Shown one piece after another: positions 1 through 5,165 of a DNA stretch of 5,165 nucleotides. Position 1 is the first letter of the stretch. The number at the start of each line of letters is the position of its first letter. Origin of the DNA: Pirellulaceae bacterium (GTDB lineage: Bacteria; Planctomycetota; Planctomycetia; Pirellulales; Pirellulaceae); NCBI GenBank assembly GCA_013002105.1, contig JABDKS010000587.1:1-5165 (forward strand), read 5' to 3'. The translations under genes were made by a program, and so were the position numbers. The notes under the pieces were generated by a model that made no database searches, was not told where the DNA came from, and saw nothing but the letters and a program-made list of their open reading frames with translations.

Positions 1-1101
1 ATCCCAACCTCGCTCAAATTCTGCAACGTAAATCTCCAGGCCTTTCTGCAGTGGATCGACCGAATCGAAAACCGGGACCAATGCATTGGCCAACTGCATC
101 AAATTCCATTGCGCGATTTGTGGCTGATGCCCATAGCGATAACGGCGTCCCTGCGCATCGGTCGTGTTGGGTGTCCAACCGGGATCGTAATTCTCCAGCC
201 AACCGTAGGGACCATAGTCAATCGTGAGTCCCAAAATAGACAGGTTGTCCGTGTTCATGACTCCGTGCACAAACCCCACTCGCATCCAATGCACGATCAT
301 CTCCGCCGTCGTGTGGCAAACTTCTTGAAACCATTGGGCGTAAACCTCCTGCGACGGTTCCCCCAAATGCGGAAAATCAAAGCGGATCGTATGATCGACC
401 AATTGCTCGAGCGTCTGGACGTCGCCACGCGACGCGAAGATTTGGAAATTACCAAACCGGGTGAATGACGGCGCGACGCGACAAACCACCGCGCCGGGTT
501 CCAACTGTGGATGACCGTCGTAAAACATGTCACGCATCACACTCTCGCCCGTCAGGACCAGACTCAATGCACGAGTCGTCGGCACACCCAAATGGTGCAT
601 CGCTTCGCTGCACAAAAATTCTCGTACCGATGACCTCAACACGGCCAAACCGTCGGCGGTTCGAGAATACGGCGTCGGTCCGGCCCCCTTTAACTGCAGC
701 ATCCAACGCTGACCAACCGAGTTGATGACTTCACCCAGATTGATCGCTCGACCGTCACCTAGCTGGCCGGCCCAGTTGCCAAATTGGTGACCGCCATAGC
801 ACATCGCGAACGGATCCATCCCTTGGACGATCTTGTTGCCGCCAAAGACTTGCGCAAACTCCTCGGAGTCAAACGGGTCGAACGAAAGGTCCAACAACTC
901 CGCCATTTCACGCGAGTAGGCGATCAATTCAGGTTTTTTAACGGGTGTGGGTTGCACGCGCGAATAACAGGCTCCGCTTACTTGCCGACGCGCATTGTCG
1001 CTGCGTGGATCTGCCGGCAACTGCCGAGTAAACGCGTTATCAAAGCGCAGGATGCTACCGAGCGAGGGCGGTTTCGTGGAGTCATCTTTTGCGTTGGCCA
1101 C
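1..1101 (-). CDS. selO: Protein adenylyltransferase SelO (YdiU/UPF0061 family), 3' end outside window
   Basis: SelO is a pseudokinase-fold enzyme that transfers AMP from ATP to Ser/Thr/Tyr of target proteins, and is linked to redox stress. The reverse strand is open for 367 codons from GTG at 1101 to the left edge. Family motifs appear in order: [10 protein letters not shown] near the N-terminus, [17 protein letters not shown] (GQLGDGR at 112-118), [11 protein letters not shown] (Lys138, the nucleotide-binding lysine), VRVAPSF-type [10 protein letters not shown], and [22 protein letters not shown]. In the last, Asp285 matches the catalytic Asp, and Asn286 and Asp295 match the Mg ligands known in Pseudomonas SelO. 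All are intact, so it is probably active. GTG 1099-1101 was chosen because an in-frame stop lies at 1114-1116, there is no earlier ATG, the conserved FDN motif must be included, and a weak GAG ribosome site lies 7 bases upstream. E. coli SelO has about 480 residues, so roughly the last quarter is missing here, including the C-terminus. The gene is divergent from the DUF1559 pair. Confidence 0.95.
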   Translation of the reverse strand, partial: MANAKDDSTKPPSLGSILRFDNAFTRQLPADPRSDNARRQVSGACYSRVQPTPVKKPELIAYSREMAELLDLSFDPFDSEEFAQVFGGNKIVQGMDPFAMCYGGHQFGNWAGQLGDGRAINLGEVINSVGQRWMLQLKGAGPTPYSRTADGLAVLRSSVREFLCSEAMHHLGVPTTRALSLVLTGESVMRDMFYDGHPQLEPGAVVCRVAPSFTRFGNFQIFASRGDVQTLEQLVDHTIRFDFPHLGEPSQEVYAQWFQEVCHTTAEMIVHWMRVGFVHGVMNTDNLSILGLTIDYGPYGWLENYDPGWTPNTTDAQGRRYRYGHQPQIAQWNLMQLANALVPVFDSVDPLQKGLEIYVAEFERGWD

Positions 1102-1528
1102 TGCAAGTCTCGTTCAGAGTTCTCATCCGCGAAAAAGAATCGCTGAAACGCGAATACGGTCACTCGCGCACGCGTCACACCGCAAGAAATTGCACTTCGT
1201 CCCGCGATGAACATAACCGCAGCGCGAATTCTTAACTTTACCGGCGCTCATTCTACCCGCATACAACCCTCTGCGTGGTCGGCTGATCAAGAAGGTCTTG
1301 CGCAAAATGCGAAGGACCGATGAAGGTTTGGTTAGATCATCTCTCAGCGGTTGTAGAAGGGTTTTTTTCGGATGAAATGTGCCGCTATCGTGAGCGTCGA
1401 AATGGGTCGACGAACGTGCAGAACGCTTTCACACATTTCTCATCCAGAACAGATTGGTTTTTCGCGCTCGAACTTTTCAATGACGATCGCGAACAACCAA
1501 CGCCTTTCAACGAACTGAACCAGCCATC
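1102..1528. other. Non-coding divergent intergenic region
   Basis: These 427 bases separate selO (leftward) from DUF1559 gene A (rightward) and must hold the promoters of both. I see no convincing sigma70-type promoter on either strand; a TAGAAT hexamer at 1250-1255 (minus strand) lacks a good -35 partner. Visible structure is weak: a 6-bp hairpin CGTCGA/TCGACG at 1395-1412 with a 6-base loop, a TTCGCG/CGCGAA pair at 1461-1466 and 1488-1493, and a run of seven T at 1362-1368 with no stem before it. An open frame starting at ATG 1320 runs into gene A but looks fortuitous. No RNA gene is recognisable. Confidence 0.6.
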
Positions 1529-2716
1529 GTGCCGACACGGAACCAAAGTAGCGGATTCACACTCATCGAAATGCTCGTGGTCATCGCGATCATTGGGATC
1601 TTGGCTGGCCTGATGGTGCCGGCAATCGCAAAGGCTCGCGAAGCGGCCCGCGGGATTCAGTGCAAAAGCAACTTGAAAGATTTCGGCGTTGCATTTCTGA
1701 CCCGTTCGATCGACGACCCCCATGGTCAGTTCTGCAGCGGAAATTTTGATCTGCTCCGCGATGGGGTGCCTACCGAGATCGGCTGGGTTGCTGATTTGGT
1801 CGATCGCGGAGTCGTGACGGGCGAAATGCGATGTCCGGGCAGCGAAGCGATGGTCGGCGAGGCGGTCAATCAAACACTGACGTTGCGGACTAATCTGTTC
1901 AACCGAACGGTGTGCTACGACCGATTGGGCAAAGATCCCTACGTCAACGAAATGGGTCAGACCGTCGCCAACTTGGCTCGCGAAATCGTTGCTGGCCCTT
2001 TCGGTCCGGTTACCCAGCAGCGTGCCGCATTGATTGACTCGCGAATGATCCAAGAGGGATACAACACGAATTACACCGCGTCGTGGTTCTTTGTTCGCGG
2101 TGATTTTCGTTTGAACGCCAGCGGCAATTTGGATCCCAAAGCACCCTGTCCCGACAACGACCCACGTGGTCGAAACGTGACGCGCGGCCCGCTGTCCAAC
2201 AAAGTCATGGGAACGGTCAAAGCACCTGCGAGCACGATTCCCCTGCTGTGTGATTCGTCCGCCGGAGGATTTACCGAGGGGACGATTGGCGATCTACCAG
2301 GCGGAACGATGTATTCGCGAGCGATTGTCGGGGTGCCAATCGGCCACACGACCCACATCGATACCGACGCCAACGGTAGCTACGACGCGCCGAGTTCGCA
2401 CTTCATGAAACTGCCGATTTTTCCCAACAACCATCCAAGAACCGGACCGGGTGGTTGGGCAAAGATTTGGAACCACGACACCCTGCAAGATTACCGCGGA
2501 ATCGGAGTTCTGCATCAGGGAACCGCCAACGTGTTGATGGTCGATGGATCGGTGCAGTCACTCTACGACGCCAACGGCGACGGTTTTATCAACAACGGTT
2601 TCGATGTTCCCGCCGGTGCCGATCCCAAAAACTTTTGGGCATCGGGAACGGTCGAAGCGGGGCCGATGAAATTGGCCAGCTATTACACGCTGTATTCCAA
2701 AGGCAAAACGGACTGA
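1529..2716 (+). CDS. DUF1559 protein A: prepilin-type N-terminus and H-X9-DG C-terminus
   Basis: This is a 395-residue pseudopilin-like protein of the planctomycete DUF1559 (SBP_bac_10) family; its molecular function is unknown. The leader MPTRNQSSG precedes a type IV prepilin site, with predicted cleavage between Gly9 and Phe10 (FTLIE, Glu at +5). A hydrophobic helix at 10-32 is followed by the family's EAAR...CKSNLK segment. Mid-protein landmarks are GWVAD, RCPG and GYNTNY (177-182). The C-terminus has H329-X9-D339-G340, then the acidic loop DANGDGFIN (347-355) and a terminal Y-S-KGK. A second acidic loop, DTDANGSYD, lies at 278-286. GTG at 1529 is the only sensible start: the frame is closed by TGA at 1481-1483 and no ATG lies between. 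No clear Shine-Dalgarno precedes it. The mature protein should sit in the inner membrane or be released or assembled outside by type II secretion/type IV pilus-like machinery, none of which is encoded here. Paralogue B lies 389 bases downstream. Confidence 0.93.
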   Translation: MPTRNQSSGFTLIEMLVVIAIIGILAGLMVPAIAKAREAARGIQCKSNLKDFGVAFLTRSIDDPHGQFCSGNFDLLRDGVPTEIGWVADLVDRGVVTGEMRCPGSEAMVGEAVNQTLTLRTNLFNRTVCYDRLGKDPYVNEMGQTVANLAREIVAGPFGPVTQQRAALIDSRMIQEGYNTNYTASWFFVRGDFRLNASGNLDPKAPCPDNDPRGRNVTRGPLSNKVMGTVKAPASTIPLLCDSSAGGFTEGTIGDLPGGTMYSRAIVGVPIGHTTHIDTDANGSYDAPSSHFMKLPIFPNNHPRTGPGGWAKIWNHDTLQDYRGIGVLHQGTANVLMVDGSVQSLYDANGDGFINNGFDVPAGADPKNFWASGTVEAGPMKLASYYTLYSKGKTD

Positions 2717-2815
2717 TCACGAATACAACCAAACCGAACCAAACACATGGACTGATTCATTTTTTTCGCCAGGGAGAACTGACAAACAAAACGCTTTCAC
2801 CAAGACGCATCACGA

Positions 2816-2868
2816 CACGGCCATCGATTCGCCGTGCTGATGAAGAAGTCGCAACGAGTCACGTTGCG
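2816..2868 (+). other. Two consecutive stem-loops upstream of a terminator (structured 3' UTR or possible small RNA)
   Basis: Hairpin one pairs CACGGC (2816-2821) with GCCGTG (2831-2836) across a 9-base loop. Hairpin two pairs CGCAACG (2850-2856) with CGTTGCG (2862-2868) across the loop AGTCA, and two G-T pairs can extend it. Both arms are perfect Watson-Crick matches. The intrinsic terminator at 2881-2902 follows 12 bases later, so the transcript would end in three stacked hairpins and a U-tract. The region starts about 100 bases after the stop of DUF1559 gene A. It may simply be that gene's 3' untranslated region, or a small RNA with its own promoter. I see no clear promoter for an independent RNA and recognise no RNA family. 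Confidence 0.4.
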
Positions 2869-2880
2869 GTGAGAACACGG

Positions 2881-2902
2881 ACAAAGCTTGGCTTTGTTTT
2901 TT
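2881..2902 (+). terminator. Intrinsic (Rho-independent) terminator after DUF1559 gene A
   Basis: ACAAAGC (2881-2887) pairs perfectly with GCTTTGT (2891-2897) over a TTG loop, followed directly by a T-run through 2902. It lies 165 bases after the gene A stop and 204 bases before the gene B start. It should therefore largely separate the two DUF1559 genes into different transcription units. Confidence 0.75.
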
Positions 2903-2973
2903 GACGCGGATGCCCGCACCGCGTTTAGACGACTCGATGAACTGTTGACAAGAAAAAAGCGGAGCGTGTGGTG

Positions 2974-3002
2974 TTGCTTTGACGGTTCTGACCCGCTGTA
3001 AC
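2974..3002 (+). promoter_or_regulatory. Weak candidate promoter for DUF1559 gene B
   Basis: TTGCTT (2974-2979) and TGTAAC (2997-3002) are spaced by 17 bases and match the sigma70 consensus at three and four of six positions. The pair lies downstream of the terminator at 2881-2902 and would give a 5' leader of about 95 bases. A better -35 hexamer, TTGACA at 2945-2950, has no fitting -10. The placement is sensible but the sequence match is poor, so this is a guess. Confidence 0.22.
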
Positions 3003-3065
3003 GGGACAGAGCGATCTGACAAGCAAACCACCACACGACTCCACCTAACTAACCCAATCTTGACA

Positions 3066-3078
3066 CCCGCACTGCGGG
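3066..3078 (+). other. Small GC-rich hairpin in the leader of DUF1559 gene B
   Basis: CCCGC (3066-3070) pairs with GCGGG (3074-3078) over the triloop ACT. It ends 27 bases before the start codon and about 14 bases before the Shine-Dalgarno site, so it does not mask that site. It could stabilise the 5' end of the mRNA, but may be incidental. Confidence 0.3.
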
Positions 3079-3092
3079 GCGTCGAGAGAAAA

Positions 3093-3098
3093 AGAGGA
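3093..3098 (+). promoter_or_regulatory. Strong ribosome binding site for DUF1559 gene B
   Basis: AGAGGA lies 7 bases upstream of ATG 3106, in an A-rich unstructured stretch. It favours ATG 3106 over the second in-frame ATG at 3115. The neighbouring genes lack a comparable site, which suggests stronger translation of gene B. Confidence 0.75.
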
Positions 3099-3105
3099 AT
3101 TTCAA

Positions 3106-4425
3106 ATGTCGCGTATGCGAAAAACTGCATTTACATTGGTTGAATTGCTGGTGGTCATCTCGATCATCGCGTTGTTGGCAGCATTGTTGCTGCCGGCAGT
3201 GACCAAGGCCCGCGAAGCCGCCCGAACGGCTCAGTGCCAATCGAATCTGAAAAACATCGGTGTTGCGTTGTTCAAACACAGCACCCGCCATCCAAGCGGT
3301 GCTTACTGCACCGGTGCGAGCGACTACAAGCGAGACGGCTGCATGGACACCTACGGGTGGGTCGCCGACATCGTCAACATCGGCGATGGAAACATGAATG
3401 AGTCGCTGGACCCAAGCAATCCGCTCAAGGGTTCCGAAAAAATCAATGACTTGTTGGGGGGAAATACCAACGACGGTAAAGATAATGCTCCACTCTCGCG
3501 TTTGAGCGCCGGAATCTGTGGAAAAGCCGATTGGAAAGGTACCGCACCGGCATCACCGACGGCTTTCTTTGCTGGAACCGATGTCGATTCTAACGAGCGC
3601 GCCGAGTTAGTTTCGCGTTACTTCTTCACCGGTGGCTACAACACCAATTACGCTGCTAGCTGGCACTTGGTTCGTGGCATGATCAAGACCGCTGTTTACG
3701 AGGACGCCACTGCCGGAACGACCGAATTGGCGACGGCCGCAACCGGCAAGTTTAAAGGTCTTGGGGGAACCACAGGACCACTGTCCGCCCAGACCATGGA
3801 CCGCTCGCGTATCAGTTCCAGCAACGTCGGTCTGATTGGTTGTGCGGCACCTGGCGATATCGATGAAGCAATCTTGACTCAAACCATTGGTCACGACCCG
3901 AGCGGAGTGTTCGCTGGGGGTGCCAATGACACGGTCGAGTACATCGCTGCGGGATCGCTGCTAACCGAAGCATTCAACGACGGTCCGGCGTACTGGGACC
4001 CGACTAGCAAGACGTTGAACCTGATCTCAGCATCGACAGCCGATGCGAGCGGCACGATCACCAGCCCAATTTCGCTGGTAGCTCAATTAGCGTGTGAACG
4101 AAACGAGCCGACCACGCAAGCTTGCCCGGCTCCCACGGGAACGGCAGCTTCTCCCGGAGGTAACGGAGTCTATCTGCAAGATACTCGTGACTGGTTCGCG
4201 ATTCACCAAGGCAGCGTCAATGTTCTGATGGCTGACGGTGGCGTTCGCAGTTTCCAGGACATCAATGGTGACGGGTTCTTGAATCCTGGATTTGGCGTAA
4301 CCGGACTTACGGACGACGAGGTGTCGTCGGTCGGCTATGCCGACGACACGCTGGAGATGCAACGCGACCGATTCTTCGGTGGCATCTTCCTCAACGACAT
4401 GTACTTCAAAGGCAAGTTCGAGTAA
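3106..4425 (+). CDS. DUF1559 protein B: prepilin-type N-terminus and H-X9-DG C-terminus
   Basis: This 439-residue protein is a diverged paralogue of protein A, in the same DUF1559 family and of unknown molecular function. A short basic leader, MSRMRKTA, precedes the prepilin motif FTLVE, with predicted cleavage between Ala8 and Phe9 (Ala at -1 rather than Gly; Glu at +5). A hydrophobic helix spans about 9-31. The EAAR...CQSNLK segment, GWVAD, a [16 protein letters not shown] stretch and GYNTNY follow; GYNTNY lies at 177-182, the same residue numbers as in A. The extra length lies mainly between GYNTNY and the C-terminal motif H367-X9-D377-G378. An EF-hand-like loop, DINGDGFLN (385-393), follows, and the protein ends in Y-F-KGK near residue 437. 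ATG 3106 is supported by AGAGGA 7 bases upstream. Terminators on both sides suggest a single-gene transcript. Export and processing by a prepilin peptidase are inferred from the motif; pilus assembly is not shown. Confidence 0.95.
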   Translation: MSRMRKTAFTLVELLVVISIIALLAALLLPAVTKAREAARTAQCQSNLKNIGVALFKHSTRHPSGAYCTGASDYKRDGCMDTYGWVADIVNIGDGNMNESLDPSNPLKGSEKINDLLGGNTNDGKDNAPLSRLSAGICGKADWKGTAPASPTAFFAGTDVDSNERAELVSRYFFTGGYNTNYAASWHLVRGMIKTAVYEDATAGTTELATAATGKFKGLGGTTGPLSAQTMDRSRISSSNVGLIGCAAPGDIDEAILTQTIGHDPSGVFAGGANDTVEYIAAGSLLTEAFNDGPAYWDPTSKTLNLISASTADASGTITSPISLVAQLACERNEPTTQACPAPTGTAASPGGNGVYLQDTRDWFAIHQGSVNVLMADGGVRSFQDINGDGFLNPGFGVTGLTDDEVSSVGYADDTLEMQRDRFFGGIFLNDMYFKGKFE

Positions 4426-4445
4426 CCGATTGCAAAGTATCGGTT
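4424..4445 (+). other. Hairpin overlapping the stop codon of DUF1559 gene B
   Basis: AACCGAT (4424-4430) pairs with ATCGGTT (4439-4445) over an 8-base loop, and only a short T-run follows. It resembles a weak terminator or 3'-end stabiliser. The stronger hairpin at 4487-4520 is the likelier transcript end. Confidence 0.3.
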
Positions 4446-4486
4446 TGTCTCGGTTCCTACAGCGTTCGTGGCAAATCGAACAACTT

Positions 4487-4525
4487 GGTCTCTCGCGGCG
4501 AGTGTTCGTCGCGAGAGACTCTTTC
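4487..4525 (+). terminator. Long-stem terminator-like hairpin after DUF1559 gene B
   Basis: The arms 4488-4501 and 4506-4519 form a 14-bp stem with one G-T pair and a GTGT loop; a further G-T pair (4487/4520) can extend it. The tail TCTTTC is T-rich but interrupted, so termination may be incomplete. The opposite strand has no T-run after the hairpin, so it acts on the plus strand if at all. It lies 62 bases after the gene B stop and ends only about 35 bases before the DUF1573 start codon. Confidence 0.65.
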
Positions 4526-4557
4526 ATGAAACAGATACCAACCCACAAACCCATTCA

Positions 4558-5165
4558 ATGAATCGTCTTACCAAAGCGCTTTTGGGCATGCTCGCAGGTG
4601 TCTTCTTTTTTGGTGTCGCCTCGATCGGACTGACCTGGTCGGTTTCTTACAAACCCTATGGTGTGCCGGACCACTTGCGACAACGATACGATCAGACAAT
4701 CGCCGAACTGGAGCAGCAACAGAAACAAGCTCGTGCTCCGGGTGCCAAACCACGCGTTCGTGTCGCCAAAACGTTGCATGACTTCGGCATGATGGATCCA
4801 CACGCCACCGCCAAGTACGCGTTCGAGGTTGCGAACATCGGCGAGTCGCCGCTGGAATTGCATGTGACTGATTCCAGTTGCAAATGCACCATCGGCAAAC
4901 TGCTGCAACCCTACGTCGCACCTGGCGAAACGACGCAGGTCACGTTGACGTGGAACACCGGTTACCAAGCGGACGAATACCAGCAAACCGTCTTGCTGTC
5001 GACGAACGATCCCAATCGGAAAACCATCGAACTGAGCGTCAAAGGGACGGTTCGATCGGAATTGGTTGTTCCCGGGGCGATCGCCTTCGCCAAGAGTGAC
5101 TTGATGAAAGAGACGTCCTCCGAGTTCTACGTCTACAGTCAATTGTGGGACGAGTTCGTGGTGAC
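4558..5165 (+). CDS. Membrane-anchored DUF1573 protein, 3' end outside window
   Basis: The frame is open for 202 codons to the right edge. A short N-terminus with Arg3 and Lys6 precedes a hydrophobic segment at about 7-29. It has no lipobox and no clear signal peptidase I site, so it is best read as a signal anchor with the rest outside the cytoplasm. A polar Gln/Glu-rich stretch (about 38-60) is probably a helical linker. A DUF1573 Ig-like domain follows at about 70-166: DFG (75-77), FEVANIGESPLEL, SSCKCT with Cys108 and Cys110, PGE (122-124), STNDPN (148-153) and VKGTV. A second beta-rich segment begins at about 167 and is cut off. The role of DUF1573 is unknown; the fold suggests binding or scaffolding. 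ATG 4558 has no Shine-Dalgarno site. An internal ATG at 4588 (Met11) is possible but would remove the basic residues before the membrane segment. A link to the upstream DUF1559 genes rests on position only. Confidence 0.9.
   Translation, partial: MNRLTKALLGMLAGVFFFGVASIGLTWSVSYKPYGVPDHLRQRYDQTIAELEQQQKQARAPGAKPRVRVAKTLHDFGMMDPHATAKYAFEVANIGESPLELHVTDSSCKCTIGKLLQPYVAPGETTQVTLTWNTGYQADEYQQTVLLSTNDPNRKTIELSVKGTVRSELVVPGAIAFAKSDLMKETSSEFYVYSQLWDEFVV

Noticed and set aside
1362..1368. Run of seven T that might end a terminator
   Set aside because: No stem-loop of useful strength precedes it on the plus strand, and no gene ends just upstream.
1320..1613. 97-codon plus-strand ORF starting with ATG 1320, with GAAGGA just upstream
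   Set aside because: The spacing from GAAGGA to the ATG is only 3 bases, the ORF runs 85 bases into DUF1559 gene A in another frame, the product resembles no family, and its third-position composition looks random.
1385..2053. 222-codon minus-strand ORF opposite DUF1559 gene A
   Set aside because: It is antisense to a confidently identified gene, its translation matches no family, and it is rich in His/Arg/Ser as expected of an antisense shadow.
1422..2800. 11-base direct repeat AACGCTTTCAC at 1422-1432 and 2790-2800, upstream of each DUF1559 gene
   Set aside because: The copies lie at very different distances from the start codons (about 97 and 306 bases) and their flanks differ, so a shared operator is not supported; it may be residual duplication or chance.
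2945..2950. Perfect -35 hexamer TTGACA upstream of DUF1559 gene B (another at 3060-3065)
   Set aside because: Neither copy has an AT-rich -10 hexamer 16-18 bases downstream; both downstream stretches are GC-rich.
4555..5142. 195-codon minus-strand ORF opposite the DUF1573 gene
   Set aside because: The plus-strand frame carries a membrane anchor and all DUF1573 motifs; the antisense frame shows no domain and is a shadow.
1..5165. Mobile element, CRISPR, phage or defence system
   Set aside because: No transposase, integrase, long terminal inverted repeats, spaced repeat array, nuclease or toxin-like gene was seen; the window is fully explained by selO, two DUF1559 genes, a DUF1573 gene and intergenic DNA.

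Overview
The window most likely comes from a planctomycete of the Rhodopirellula/Pirellula type. The main reason is a tandem pair of DUF1559 proteins: a type IV prepilin-like N-terminus plus a C-terminal H-X9-DG motif, a family massively expanded in Planctomycetota. A DUF1573 gene of the kind common in that group follows, base composition is moderate, and two of the four genes start with GTG. The taxonomic call is inferred from gene families only; there is no rRNA or other marker here.

Layout. (1) Positions 1-1101, minus strand: the N-terminal 367 codons of a SelO/YdiU protein adenylyltransferase, running off the left edge. It is open in one frame from a GTG start and keeps the catalytic Asp and metal-ligand Asn/Asp. 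(2) Positions 1102-1528: a 427-base non-coding gap between divergent genes, with only weak hairpins. (3) Positions 1529-2716, plus strand: DUF1559 protein A (395 aa). (4) Positions 2717-3105: an intergenic region with two small hairpins, then a clear intrinsic terminator (2881-2902), a weak promoter candidate and a strong Shine-Dalgarno site. (5) Positions 3106-4425, plus strand: DUF1559 protein B (439 aa), a diverged paralogue of A. (6) Positions 4426-4557: a short gap with a 14-15 bp terminator-like hairpin. (7) Positions 4558-5165, plus strand: the N-terminal 202 codons of a membrane-anchored DUF1573 protein, running off the right edge.

How the genes may work together. Proteins A and B look like secreted or surface-displayed pseudopilin-like proteins handled by a PilD-type prepilin peptidase. 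Both end in an H-X9-DG motif followed at once by an EF-hand/dockerin-like D-x-N-G-D-G loop, so calcium binding is a reasonable hypothesis. Terminators after A and after B suggest they are largely separate transcription units rather than one tight operon. The DUF1573 protein is predicted to be tethered to the membrane with an Ig-like domain outside the cytoplasm. A functional link to A and B rests on adjacency alone. SelO is divergently transcribed and probably unrelated.

Nothing here amounts to a clearly new multi-gene system. There are no mobile elements, CRISPR arrays, tRNA or rRNA genes. The most interesting points are the calcium-loop-like motifs next to H-X9-DG, the structured region between the DUF1559 genes, and the unusual start region of the DUF1573 gene.
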